A stretch of 64,000 nt of DNA from Dendrolimus kikuchii. Taxonomy: Eukaryota; Arthropoda; Insecta; Lepidoptera; Lasiocampidae. Under the pieces are notes generated by a model. That model made no database searches and was not told the origin of the DNA. It saw only the letters and a program-made list of their open reading frames with translations. Below are positions 12,801 through 27,800 of this stretch, piece by piece. The stretch covers positions 12,860,436-12,924,435 of the forward strand of contig CM034410.1 of NCBI GenBank assembly GCA_019925095.2, written 5' to 3'. A program made the position numbers and the translations under genes. Within the stretch, counting starts at the first letter, position 1. Each line of letters begins with the position of its first letter.

Positions 12801-15800
12801 ACTATACTAGGAATCGAACCTGGAGCCTCTGAGTTGCAGTGAGGTAGGCTGGCAAAGGCTTAGCCCGCTCAACCACAGAGGCCGTCAATACACTACTACT
12901 ATATAATTTGCGTAATAGCGTTTGGCTGCGGCAGAGACTGACACATCAATCCCCTACTTCACAATCATACTAATTACGGGAAAAAAATAAAATAGCCATA
13001 TGGCTTCTTTTGCCAAATCTTGTATGTCCCATATTTAAATGAAATTCTTTGTTGAACAGGAACACTGCCGCAAATTCCACAAGGCCCAAGAGTCATTTGT
13101 GCCGTGGCTCTCTGACGCCGAGGAGCGGCTCGCCAAGTTGCCGGCCACGACGTTCACTAAGAAGGAGGTCGAGAAGCAACTACGAGAGCTGCAGCAGATC
13201 AGGAACGATATCTGGAAGAGGTCAGTCGATTTCAGGAAACGACTCTAGTTGAACGTGTAACCGAAATATTGCCTAATTTATGTCGCTTTTTTACAAGCTT
13301 TTATTTAACTTGCAAAGGATGTATCTTTTTTTTTTATTGCAGGAGATCAGCAGACAGGCAGACGGCCCACTTGATGGAAAGTGGTTACCATCGCCTATGG
13401 ACATTTGCAACACCAAGTTGCTGCAAATGCGCTGCTGCTCTCTTAAGGGAATCTGGAACCTGGTCACTAATGCCGGAACACAACTCAAGGTTGTTATGGC
13501 GACATACTTTAGACCAGGGGTGGTAGCCATCCAGTCGGGCGAATGCCCTACCACCTGGCTGTGGGTTGTTAAGTCGCCTCTTACGACAGGCCGCCCCAAC
13601 AAAGGAAATTGTATTCTTTCTCCGTTCCTGCACGGATAAGATGTGTGATGTATGCATCTTAAAATTTTACTACTATCATACAAAGATTAATAACAATAAG
13701 ATTATGCTTAACTTATTATATATGTAGACTAGCTTCTGCCCGCGACTTCGTCCACGTGGAATATTAAACAAAATAATTTGGTATTAGCGTGATGATATAT
13801 AGCCTTCCTCAATAAATGGGCTATCGAACACTGAAAGAATTTTTCAAACCAGACCAGTAGTTTCTGAGACTAGCGGGTTCAAGCAACAGCTATCATTATT
13901 AATATCTAAAAATAAAATAGATTTAGAGAAGCTATTAATAAGCCTCCACAGATAACAGTAAAAATAAGAAGAGAAGAAAAAAAAATGAAAATTATACATA
14001 GAAACAATGATAAAAATGTGCACAGACATAAGGTACTTAAACTGATAAATCCGAGTTTGAATAGAACTTGACCAACTTTGCGCTAAACAATGCTACACTA
14101 TTAGTAAATAAGTCTAAGTCTATATCTTCTAACTTACTTAGCTTATTAAATTAATTTGCTGTTCTGATACAGAACGAATTACGTCGGTAAGCTGTGCGCG
14201 TCAATGGTGTGTGTAATAATTTCCTAGGGCGAACATTAGTAGGAGGAACATATAAATGTAGTTTCTCAATGAGATTTGCACAATCAATTTTGGATTGCGC
14301 AATTTTAACTAAGAAACGTAAATCAGCAATCTTTCTTCTAGTTTTAAGAGGTAAAAGGTGAAATAAAGTACAGCGTTCAATGTAACATTTCTGTGGTAAT
14401 TTAAATTTAAAATTAATAAACCTTGTGAATGTCTTTTGAATACTTTCTAGTCTAGTGGAATGTATTTCAAAATGTGGATTCCAAATTTGACTTGCATATT
14501 CGAGGTGACTGCGGACGAAAGCACAATACAGAACTTTGAGGGTTTTCATTTCCTTAAACGAGCTACCGTTGCGAATGAGGAAACCCAAAGATAAAATTAT
14601 CAATCTTTTTTTGGATAAAAATGTTAATGTATGGGGTATTATTGAAATTTTTTTGTCCTTTTATATCAGATCTGGTGAATACGAGAACAACAAGACACTC
14701 GGCGAGACCTTTATCTCGTCTTGCGACGTGGATCAGGAGGTCGTCAGGAAGCTGCTGGACACCATGAAGGACAGATGGGACAGGATTAATAACGGTCAGT
14801 ACAATTTTTCTTTAATCTTTTATAATTTTCTTAAGTTTTCGCGACTGGTATACACAATAAAACTATGTTTTAACGGGTTTAAGCGCGGCAATTTATTTGG
14901 TTTTTATTATTCCGACGTTTCGGCCACTTTTCAGTAGCTGTGATCACGGAAGACAAAGGACAAAGAATAGAATATTGTAAATAAAATTAAGAGTAGAATA
15001 GAATATTCTTTACTGCACACAAGAAAACAGCAGACATTAGTTAACAATCATTTAACTAGTACAATCGGCGGTCTTATCGCTGATAGCGATTTCTTCCAGA
15101 CAACCTTCTGGAGATAATTTCACATTTCTAATAGTGGGTCTAGTTTAAAATATACATAATCCTATATACATATATTAATAGCAAAAAAATACATGTAAAT
15201 ATTTATGGGTCAAACACAAAAATGTTTTACATGTCTACAGGAGAAGACTACAAATGTTGGAAGAATATGTTTATACGTTTTTATTCGCGAACATGGATTG
15301 ATATATGAAAAGTTGTTTAATTTTTATATGTTTCTATAATTAAAAAGTTTATTTTTTGTTTTTGGATTATTTTTCAACATCTACAAAACGAAGGTATTCA
15401 GTATCAGAACAGTCGACAGTAGGAGACATTTTGGTTTAAACCAGAGCAATAAAAAGTAATTTGTTTGTTGAAATACAAAGGACTGTCAAATCTAGCATAC
15501 CCACAACATAATCTTATATAATTAAAAAATACACGAACAAATAATGTATATATGGAATTTATGTAACTTGAACACTTTAGCTTCCATTTTTGTGTTTGAC
15601 CTTAATATACAAATATATTATAAACTAACTGATACCCGCCCGCTTCGCGTGCGGTAAAATCCGTTATTAACTGACCTCTACTTGGCGAAAGGAAAGTCCA
15701 TGCCAAATTTCAAGTCTATAGTTCCTGAGATATCGTGATGAGTCACTATATACGTGGATTTCAATTAATCTAATATATAAAATTCTCGTGTCGCGGTGTT

Positions 15801-18800
15801 TATTACGAAACTCCTCCGAAACGGCTGAACCGATTTGTATGAAATTTCGTGTGCATATCGGGTAGGTTTGAGAATCGGCCGATATCTATTTTTCATACCC
15901 CTAAATGACCGGACGGTGACCCATCCCTAAAATTTTTTTTTATGTTTTCTTTTTATTTTCATTATTTTATGATTCAGCATTAAAAAATATATACAACCCT
16001 AATTTTCACCCTTCTACCACTAAGCAATATTCTTTAATAGCGATATTAATATTTTAATAATTCTGTACTGGGATGATTTAGATACAAATTTGAACCAAGT
16101 AGATGGCGCTGCAATCGGATACCAGAATGTAGGTGTTTTTTTTGTTGTTGTATGTGTTCATGTTTGTCCCGGAATGGTTTAAATTAACGATTGGACCCAG
16201 TAGGTGCCGCCGCGATACTCTTAAACGGTGCGCCTGATTTTGATGAAATTTTTGTTTGTTCAAGTGGATTTGAGAATAATTTAGATTAACATTTGATCCC
16301 GGTAGATGTCGCTGGATTTGGGTTCTAGATTTTTACTTTTTAAAGGCAGGACAACGTCTGCCGGGTACAGCTATTATATATATAGATTACTGTTTACAAA
16401 TTTAGATAGTGATCTTTGAGAAGTTTATTAAAAGACGTCAGTGACTTTGCACTTGTGATGCTCATTGGTGAATTCCTTTCTCCAAACACAGAGGTGCTCC
16501 AACAAGTGGAGTTCCTGGAGAGTACCGCGCGGAAACTGGGCGAGTTCGCCGAACGGGTCCGCGCCGTGGAGACGCCTCTGGAGCGTTGCGAGGAGCGTCT
16601 TCAGGACACGCTGTCCGCCCCCCCGGCGGCTGCCGCCGAAGCCGTCGCCAGGTTGGCGGACCAGATCCACGCCTTGAGAGCGCCGTTGCAGGTAAACAAA
16701 GAAAGAAAGAGAACATTTATTTGTTGTTATTATTACTTTAGGTTTATGGCTTGGCAGCTAGGCCTTTGAGCCAGATCTTAGATTACAATATAGTTTCTTC
16801 ATTTTCTTAAGCCTACGTATAGCTCAGCTGAACTGTAGGTTATCGACTGACGCCATTCAACGGAGTTCTTGTGACAACTCGAAAAGCCACATTTGACTAT
16901 ACAGTTCACATTTCTCACAAAAGCACATAATCACTACTCAGAAACTATCAATATCTTACAACTACTGTTCATTTTAGAGTAATTTTACACATTTTTTAGA
17001 ACTGCACAGCACATCTCACAAAAAAGCGCGTTTTTCAAATCAACCAATGACATTTATTCGTTTATGACATCAAGGTTCCGTAATCCGTTCCACTAAAGTT
17101 TATGATTGTAACTTCTACCGTCCGCAAGCAAGTGGAACGGGAAAAATCGCGGTTGTGCCTCTTGTGGAACGTAGCCCTTAGCCACGAGTCCCAAATCAAA
17201 AGGCGCGAGATACTATCCTGGCCGGAACGCATGCACCACTTAAGCAGTGTTCTGACATAATGTGCATGTTGTTACAATTATCACGTACTGACAACGGTGA
17301 AGGAAAACATCGTGATGAAACCTGCACATCGAGATAACCGATGTGTCAAACCTGCCAAGCCGCCTTGGACAAGCGTGGCGAGCCCGTGCTGCTATTGTTA
17401 TTGTATTGTCTTGTCTTAAATGTTATCAGCAGAGAGCGCCTCAAGTAGAATTTCAAAGAACATTATATCATCTAAAATGTGTTCTTTACACTAAACCAGT
17501 CAACAGTTGAAATGAGAATCTGTCTGTAAATAATTCCTCGTTTTGACCAGAACATCAACGCAGCCGCCGACGATATCGTGACCCTCGCGCTGGAGTGCAG
17601 CGGCAAAGACGCCGCGTCTCGCGCCCGCCACGTGCTGGAGGAGCAGGCGGCCGCCCTCGCCGAGAGGCTGGACGACCTGGAGCAGCGGGCGGCCGACGCC
17701 AGGGGACGACTCGCGGGTGCCGCCGCCGCAATCACCGAGTTCCAGGTAACAGTTCTATGAGAGTCTTTTGGGTTGCTTTGGAGATGTCAGCGGCTCCATG
17801 AAGCAGAGAATAGTTTTGATTTATTCACGCTGAAGCCCAGCAGGCAGGCTGACGGCCCAACTGTGATGGTGAGTGGTTATCATCGTCTATGTACTTTAGC
17901 AATACCAAAGGTTGTTTTGCCGCGTCCTACGGCAAGCCGTAACGCAAGAAATTGTATTATCTTTCCCGTTTCTGCACTGAAAAAATGTAGGCCAATATAG
18001 AATATGCTCTTCAGCAAAATCTTAGAAAATGTTACAGTGTTTGTGCAAGAATGCATTTATAGTAAGATGAAAGATTTTCTAGACGATAGCAGTAAATGGG
18101 AATAATGTGTTGGCTATCAAACTCTAACAACGATGGTTTCAATAGTAGTATTTGAGAACGGACCAATAGCGAGGAGTCTTGTTTGTAATCCGGAAATGTT
18201 CTCATTTAACTTCTGGCTGAAGGGTCGGATACAAAAGGTAGAGCTCTTTTGGACAGCGCACATATTGGGAGGTAGGTTTTTTTTTTTTTTTTTTTATTGC
18301 AGGAGATCAGCAGACAGGCAGACAGCCCACTTGATGGAAAGCAGTTACCATCGCCTATGGACATTTGCAACACCAAAGTTGCTACAAATGCGCTGCTGCT
18401 CTCTTAAGGGAAACTGGAACCTGGTCACTAATGTCGGAACACAACTCAAGGTTGTTATGGCGGCATGCTCCTGACCAGGGGTGGTAGCCATTAAGACTAC
18501 AGATATAGCTAGCTCATTGCTGGCAGAAATCAATTTACAGATATCGCTAGCTCATTGCTGGCAGAAATCATTTTTTTAATAATAACAAGTGTCACGCCAC
18601 ATTTACGTTGTCATCGAAGGGGCCTCTACGTGTGGGCCTTTCTATGGTACAACGCATGCAAACAATAATATAATACATTTTAATATAATAATAAGTAACC
18701 GATACAATTTCCCAAGGAGACGTCAGAAGACGAGTTAAAGAATAAAAGGTGGTCGAGATTGTTTTTAAAATATTTGCATTTAACAAATTGTATGCCGTCA

Positions 18801-21800
18801 TCAGCCAGCCGTTGTAGATTGCTGGACGTAGACCTGTAGACCTCCCCAAAGTTTCCGCCCCTTATCCCTGTTCTTAGCTTCCCAAATCCAGTTCCTACTG
18901 GTGGTAACCTTAAGCAAATGATCGGCTCACCGGCCTGGAAGGCATTGTTAATACATTCGTCGTTTAATTTCTCAGGATAAAGTGAAGAACCTATCCCACG
19001 ACCTATCAGACCTGGAGAAGGAGCTGGACGGCATGAAGCCACCTGGCCGCGACCTGAAGACCGTGAGGCAGCAGCTCGACGACATCGGCCGCTTCTACAA
19101 GCGGATCGAGAAGGCCGACGACCTGGTCGCCGCGGCCGAGACCGGCGCTGAGGCCTTGGTCGACAGCGGCTACACTGGAGACTCTGCCAAGACCAGGGAT
19201 CAGGTTTGTGAGAATACCCTCTCTTATAAATTCATGTTACAGATATGTGTAAAAATAAATGTGACTTCCTTATACTATGCCTTGCACGTACTAATATATC
19301 TCTATCTACAAGACAATTTCATAAAGTATTTTTCCATAAGCGGCAGTTTTAAGGCCTCACATCTGTTTGTATTTTAGCCTGTTACAAATAGGTTTTTGTT
19401 ACATAACTTCACGCCAGCTCCCCTGCGGGGCAGGCACGAACAACAGAGCGCCATTTAGGCTTATTCTTACACACCTCACTTGCCTCTTTGACATTCATAA
19501 CTCTTGTCATGCAAGCTCGTTTATTTGTTAAAACATGCTCATGCTTAATGTTAAGCGATGATACAATCAAGGTTGGCGCAGATTTACTTAAGAGGCACCT
19601 TGTAGAAAATTCTTATTTTAAAACATTATACAGAGAGAGAGAGGGAAAAAGAGAATACTTTATTGCACACCAGAATATACAATTACAAAAACAGACCATA
19701 TTTACAATATTTTTTAAATCAAAGAAATTTGAATCAGGCGACGTAAGTGGTAAGCTATAGCATAAGCTTTTTTAAAAAGGTTTTTAAATACAAGCTTTTG
19801 AGATCCCGGATATCATGTAGCAGCAGAGTGCTAACCAAGACAAGTAAAACGAGCCCGAACACGACCGATCTATCCTGTTTTGGTACAGGAGTTCCTATGG
19901 CCACCTTCCGACTCCATCATCAGATCAGCTCCATGGTACCATATTATTACATTGTCATACGGTATACATATGCATGCAAAATTTCAGCTCAATCGGAAAC
20001 CGGGAAGTTGGTCTAATTTAACTTGCAAGATTCCACCCGAACTTACATACATACATCCATTGCAAGTTAAATAAAAGCTTGTAATAAAAAGGCAATAAGT
20101 ACATAAATACTCAAACTGATTTAAGAATTAAATATACAAATACATACATATATACATAGTCTATAGAATTTATATTGTAATGTGGTTTTTCCTAAATCAG
20201 GTGGAAGGATTACGCAAGCAGTTGGCGAAGCTGGACGAGCGCGCTCGCGCCAAAGAACAGGACTTAGACGACACCCTGAGCAAGTTGGAGGCCTTCTACA
20301 AGGCATACGACTCTGTTATGGATGACGTCCAAGAAGTAAGAATATAATAGAATATACCTTATTGCATAGCATTTAAGGTACAGTTCAAAAAATATAAGTA
20401 CAGAAAACAATAGGCAGTCCTATCGCTAAAAACAATTTCTAACAGACAACCTTAGGATGGATTAGAAAAGTTTGTGAAACATGCGGGATGTAACAGTTAC
20501 TTTGATCGAATATTTTGGGTCAAGTTCGTGGACCGGACACTATATGAGTTTTCCCTTCATCAGATACGACATAATTATCAAGTTATGTCGTCTTTCAAGA
20601 GCTTTTAAAATTGAATTACATTAAATAAAATTATTAAGCAATGTTTACATTTTACTCCTTACTGTGTTATCAATTCATGTGAAGTACGAGTTTAAATAAA
20701 AATACTAGAATTTGACAATGTTGGAAATATCATCCATATGGACACTGATGTTTTGAGAGAAAACGATCGAAAACTAGACGAAAGGATATGATGATTTTAT
20801 AACATTTTTTTTCGCCAAAATGATAACGTATGCTGAATTTTTTTCATTCTCTAATTATAGTACAAGTAAAATTTAAATACATTAATAAAGTTCGTACATG
20901 TTATTGGGTAGAACACAATTATAAAGTTACCAAAGCGGTGCGATACAGCTGAGTGCGGAAAGTGTTAAACTCTCGCTTTTTCGCTATCCGACCTGGTATA
21001 CCATCTCTTTCGCACTGCACATTGTCGGGTCTAATAAACGTTAACACTTGACTGGATTGCGCATACTCTTGGAGCTAACTTCACTCGAAGAGCATTTAAC
21101 TTTGACACGTACCGTATACTAATTGGTATCTTCCCTTCTAGGCGGCAGAACAGGTCCGCAGCCTCAAACCGGTGTCTTCGGAAGTGGAACAAATCCGCGC
21201 CCAGCAGAAGGACTTTGCTGAACTCAAACGCCGCACTTTGGAGCCACTCGGACAGAACGTGACTCATTGCAACAAGATCGGGCAGGGATTGGTCAGATCG
21301 GCGCTCCAGGGGGTCAGCACCCAAGTCCTGGAGAAGGATTTGGAGAAGATGAACGACAAATGGAACGCTTTGAAAGAGAAGGTGCGTGATGTACCTCGTT
21401 TACTTTGTAATAATTTTGCTTATATTCTTCCAGGCTCCTAGAATTCCTAAAAACCAGACGATCCAACTGATTGTACCTAGTTATTAACTTCCATGGATAA
21501 CTGCACCAATAAGGGGCTAATAGATTTATTAGCCCCTTATTGGTTCAGTAGGTGATGACCTACCACCACAAAGCATTAAATAATTGTGTACTCCCTTTTT
21601 GATGAGCCTCATATTACAACGCTCTGGAGTAACTACTGAAGAGAGTTCGTGCCACATCTTGAATCCTTAGGGCATGAAAGGCGATGAATCACTATCAATT
21701 TTCGAAGAAGGTTGGACGAGATCATACTCGCCGGAGATATGAGATTAGGGATTCTAGGCCGTACCCTTTCTTTTCACCTTCTTCTAATCATTTTGGGTCG

Positions 21801-24800
21801 ACACGATTTGTCTTTTCCTTTCATACTCCTCTATTCTAGCATAAATCCTCTGTCACACCGTAAATCGTTGTCATCCTTCACAAAATAGGTCTATTTCTTT
21901 TTTATCCATCGGGCTTCTAGTTTAACATACTTTTCATCACATGTCCTTCATCCCTCAACATTACATGCTTGTCCCACCTTCTTCTTCCTCTCAGATTTGT
22001 AGCCACAGGTGCAAATTTCATAGACTTTCATTCGTGTTATTTTTCTTCTTCTCTCATCATAGCTGAGTGAAGTTTTCTTTGGTCTATCGGTTCTAGATCC
22101 GTTATTTAACAGATACTTGTACAGTAATCTATATCTATCTACATAAGCAAATTGTTCCAACAGATGAACGAACGCGAGCGTCGCCTCGACGTTGGGCTGC
22201 TCCAATCGGGCAAGTTCGCAGAAGCGTTGGCCGGTCTGGAGAAATGGTTGGCCGACACCGAGGATATGGTCAACAACCAGAAACCACCTTCGGCAGATTA
22301 CAAGGTCGTCAAAGCTCAGCTACAGGAACAGAAGGTATTAAAAAATAATTTTGAAAGAATTGCGAATTTGTTTGCTTTTCAAACTTTTAGAAAATTTGGG
22401 AAGAAAGGGGATACCCCCTTTCTTCTCAAATTTTCTGAGTCTTTCATTGTAAATTTTCAATATATTTGTGATTGACTAAATCCTATATATATTCGTACAT
22501 CCAGATACGTTTTTTCACAAGTAAAGCCCGTTCACCTACTTGAATTGCAAGAATAGAAGAATAATTGACTTACTCTAATCATTATGTATATAATTGAAAT
22601 CCACGTATATAGTGACTCATCACGATATCTCAGGAACTATAATACCTGTAGACTTGAAATTTGGCATGGACCTTCCTTTCGCCAAGTGGAGGTCAGCTAA
22701 GAACGGATTTTACGGCATGCGAAGCGGGCGGGTATCAGCTAGTTTTGTAATATTTGTAATGTTGTAGACATTTGTCGTTGTACAAATACCTACAACAAAT
22801 ATTTTAGTGAAGTAGACATTTTTAATTTTTCTAAACAAATATTTAGATTTAATCATTTATCTCTGGTTAGTTTACCCGTGGGAAGTGTCACAGTATTATG
22901 ATAGATTGGATAATTAATTTTGGTGTATTTAACTTACTGTTTAAGTGTTTATTTTTTTGTTCTTTTTTTAGATCATTAATATCCATTTTTGGTTTAAATG
23001 TATTATTCTGTATTGTTTGACCTCAACTCTATGGTAATACTCTAGGATACTTTTTAATAATAAATAAATCTCTAATCGACGTTATTGGAATCGATGTAAG
23101 GAATGCTTAAGTAAATTTAATTATCTATGAAATTTGCTTTCAGTTCTTGAAGAAGATGCTGATGGACCGCCAGAACTCGATGTCCTCGTTATTCGCGATG
23201 GGCAACGAGGTGGCCGCCGGCTGCGAGCCGGCCGAGAGGAAGACCATCGAGAAGCAGCTCAAGGGGCTGATGCAGAGGTTCGACGCCTTGACCAACGGAG
23301 CGCAGCAGAGGATGCTCGATTTGGAACAGGCCATGATGGTAAGACCTATCCAAAATAAACAATAAACATTTTACAGTCTGGCAAAATACAGTTGGAAATG
23401 ATAGGGGTGCCACTTTTGCTTTACCTTAACTCTAGCAGTCCTGATATTAGGGTCAAGAGTAATATACTACTACGATACTTACTAGTGATTTTTAGTACGA
23501 CATCAAACATCGTGCAAGTATCAAGTTGCTTTAGTTACGACGTCAGCTTTCGATGTTTACTTTAATAATAATCATTATATTAGTGCGTGTATCAAAAACT
23601 TTATACCCCTTTTTACGAAAATTGCGCGGACGGAGGAGTATGAAATTTCGCACACTTATAGTTTAGAAAGAGAAGGAGTGCAGAATGCTAATATATTTTT
23701 AAAATTATGCATAAAAAATACGTTAAATTAATTAAAAAAAGAAAAACATTACACACACACATATATACTCTTTTGTTTATTGTTTAAGTAAAATTAACAG
23801 TGTAGCCTTGGCGAAATCTGTAATTATAGAAGTATTATAGTCTTTAACAACAGAACCTTAATAATGTTAAAACTTATAATTTAAATTAATTATGGTGGTA
23901 TTTCGACCACCGGGTGGGCGACCTCTTGTGACTATAATTTTGTAAGCAAGAGCTTTAACACTTAGTGAAAGTTAACAGTACAATTATTTGATTAAAAGAA
24001 GCTAAACTAACCATTACAAACCTATCATATAGGCTGTTTTCTTGGTAAATATCGTCGATTTACAACGAAAAGATTTTGGTTTCAAATTGCACTTGAGACA
24101 TTCTTGGTAAACTTTAAAAATCACTGCTCACGTGAAATTTGATATTGTTATAAGCGTATTAAGTTATTTTTTAGCGGATTTTAGACTCGGATTGACGTTA
24201 AAATTAAAATAACATGGATAAATTCGCTTTTTATGAGTCACTACCCTTGACTACAGATAAAACAGAATATTGCCGCAAGGCAAAAAAAATAGTTCTCGTT
24301 CTAGACTTTATGGTCAGATTATATGTCAAGGATAAATGTGTTTGTATGATTAAAGATCAAATTACAAACATAATTGTATACATTTCATTTGTAGGTCGCA
24401 AAGCAATTCCAAGAGGAGTTGCAGCCTCTGGTGGAGTGGCTCAGTGCCAGCGAACGGAAGGTTAAGGCACTTCAGCTTGTGCCCACTGACGAGGAGAAGA
24501 TACAACTGAAGATCAGAGAGCACAAGGTCAGTAGTTGATGTGGTTAATATACATTTTTATTTCAGAGTCTTCTTAAAATTGCACCTGGCAACACCTTGTG
24601 AGAAGTAGTTTTGGCATTTTTGTCTGAATTTCAAAAAGTTATGTATTGATGTGCAGTTATTTTTTTTATATTGGTTAAAAATATTGGAGACGAATACTGT
24701 GAGGCAATTTTGAGCACAGTTAGGATTTTAACAAAAGGATCCAAACTTGCTTAAAAAGTATTCCTTACCAGGCCATAAAATTCTTTAAAAAAACAAGTTT

Positions 24801-27800
24801 AAGTCGTTGGTAAAATAATTAAAGTTTTTGACAGTAACTGAAACGAGACACAGTGTTGTGCAGTTTTATATTCTGAAAATGTGTAATAAAATACTTGTGA
24901 GATGACAATAGCTTTTGAGTAATAATAATGTGTTTTTGTGAGAAACGTGAACTGTGTAATATTTTCTTAAGTTTTCGCGACTTGTATACATAATAAAACT
25001 ACGTTTTAACGGTTTTAAGCGCGGTAATTTTATTTGATTTTGGTTTTTCCGACGTTTCGGCCACTTTTCAGTGGCCGTGATCACGGAAGACAAAGATGTC
25101 AAGTGTCAACGAGTATTGTTAAAGTTTTATTTAGCCTACCGCCAACTTATTTTATCTTATTCAACCGCGCTTAAAACCGTTAAAACGTAGTGAACTGTGT
25201 AGTCAAAAGTAATTAAAAAAAATTAAGTGGTATTTTATTACATTTTATTTAATTTTATATTTGGTATAAAGTTTTAGTAAAAACATTGTTTTTAAATAAA
25301 ATAATTGAACCAAAAAAAGTGGTCTTTCGAGTTGTCATAAGAACTCTGGTGACTAACGTTAGTCAAAGACCAACAATTTGGTTGAGCTGTACTGAAGATT
25401 TAAATCAGACAAGACTGTTTGGACTAAGTTTTTTTGCCTGCCATCGTGGCGAATACTACTAGTATAGTTTCTTTGTAACAAAGGTTATAAGTGTGGCGTT
25501 TTATTTGTTTTTTATTTTGAACACTTTTAAGTAGTCACGGAAGACAAAGATTTCAAATGTCAATAAGTAATGTCGAACCTTTACCGCCATTTTGTCGTAA
25601 GCGACATTTGGACCTGAGATCCAAATGTCATTTAGGATAAAATGGCGGTTAAGGCTCGATTTTAATTTTAATTTTTGTTTATTATTTAGTTTATGAGAGC
25701 TTAATCTAATTTACCATCTCTTTGCAACATGCTGTGGTTTGAAGAGGAAAAGCGGCTGCCTGCGACTGTCACTAGTCGCGAAAACATTAAAAAATGCTAA
25801 TACGTGTATAATTTAGTTGTAGTAGTATATATTTTTTTTAAATCTAGTTTATATTTTGTCTGTGGAATTTGGTAAATAATTTTTATTCTTTATTTGTTAG
25901 TTGATCATATTGTGTTTCTTCATATAGGCCCTCCACGATGACATAATATCCAAGCAGCCTGCTTTCAAGCAGCTGACTGAGACTGCGTCCACTCTCATGG
26001 GTCTGGTCGGCGATGATGAAGCTACGGCTCTTGCAGATAGACTGCAAGCTGCTACTGATAGGTGAGAACTAAGCTCGCTTATAGGTTTCCCAATATCTTT
26101 TCTAGATGGAGCATAAACATTTTCTTAGATCTATTACTTGGCTTAGTACAGAAAATTCGTGAAATGAAATCAAGAAAACTAAACCATTATAGTCAACCCC
26201 CCCCCGCTCCCCCTCAATTTTAATTTATTCAAAACATTAAGAGATCTTATTTATTTTAAATAACAACATTACTGTGGAGCTACAAAATTAAAAATATTAA
26301 GATTTGTTAATCTATACATATAATAAAATTGTAGAGGTCAAATTTCTGTACAATGAAAAAAATTGCTAAAAACCGAGTCAGGGAGATGTAAGAAGTGAAA
26401 TAGAACTAATTTAGTTTTTTTTTCAATTTTTTTGTTTCTCTCTTTGTCTGTCTGTTTGTACCGGATAATCTCCGAAACGACTGGACCGATTTAAATGAAA
26501 TTTTGTATGGTGGTAGCTTATATCCCTGGTCAACATATAGGATACTTTTGATCCCGAAAAATTAAAGAGTTCCCTCAAGTCGCGAACATCAGCTAGTATT
26601 TCTTTAATAAATTGATAGCAAAACTATATATTGGCACAAAGGTAGAAGTTCTTTCTCCTACTTGAAAATTATTATAAAATTTGCATACAGATCATAAAAA
26701 GACATATATAAAAAAAGATTACTTAAACGTCGCGATAAAACAATCGGTAAAGATCCTATACTAATAAGTTAAACATCTAACCTTATCTTACCAGATATCA
26801 GACCCTGGTGGACCACAGTCTGAACATAGGCGATCTCCTCGAGAGCTCTCGCAAGGGTCTACGTCACCTCGTCCTCACGTACCAAGATCTGTCAGCGTGG
26901 ATGGACAGCATGGAGCAGTATCTGGCCAAGAGGAAGATCCTGCCGGTCCACATGGAGAAACTGTTGAGGCAGATGGATGAATTGGCTGTGAGTGTAGCTT
27001 TTTAATTTATTGTCATTTTATTGCTAATTTTTTTGATAATTTATTTATCTTCTATTAAAAACTAAATTTCAGTATTCAAAATATTATTTTAAACAAAAAA
27101 ATCACACTTGTTATAAATATTTGACATAATATTAAAAATAACTACAAGTATCAAAAATGCTTTTGTCATATCACTTACATATATTAGCCTTACATATATT
27201 TGCCAAAGCTCTCTATTCTATTCTATCTTTGTTGTTGATGGCTCCAACGCCTTTGGCATTGATTTTGCCAATGTCAAAGTAAAAGAGGCAGGTAACCCCA
27301 AAGCTCTCAATTCGATTGCGTTTGTCCTACTTTCATGCTTCTTCTGCCATACATTAGTGTTGGTACTAATACTCTTTCATGAACAGCCAGGCGTGCCATT
27401 ATATATATCTTCCGGCTGTTCGTAAAGGAGTTTAACGCTTAATTCACCTTATTACCTGCTATTTTTCTGAATTCAATATCACTCTCATGCTTCCCATCCC
27501 TTATAAACATGCACCCTAGGTATGAAATCTCTCTAGTTTTTCATTTTCTATCTGCATGTTTCACATTGTCATCCTTTCATCTCTTTCAAACTCCATAACT
27601 TTAGTCTTGTTCACATTAATTTTCGTACCCTTGTTCGTAAAAGATTCGCCCATAATTGTTATCATTGTTTGAATAAAAAGTTCTGGGTTTGACATCTTCT
27701 TGTTTGTTTAGGAAAAAACCGAAGAAATAGCGGCCAAACAAGAGGCCGTTGACAGCACGGTCGAATCGGGCTTGGAACTAATGAAGCATATATCTGGAGA

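Noticed and set aside
13291..13683. 130-codon minus-strand frame
   Set aside because: Lies inside repeat family D and is not kept open in other copies.
18680..19042. 120-codon minus-strand frame
   Set aside because: It runs antisense over exon 16 and a LINE remnant; no independent support.
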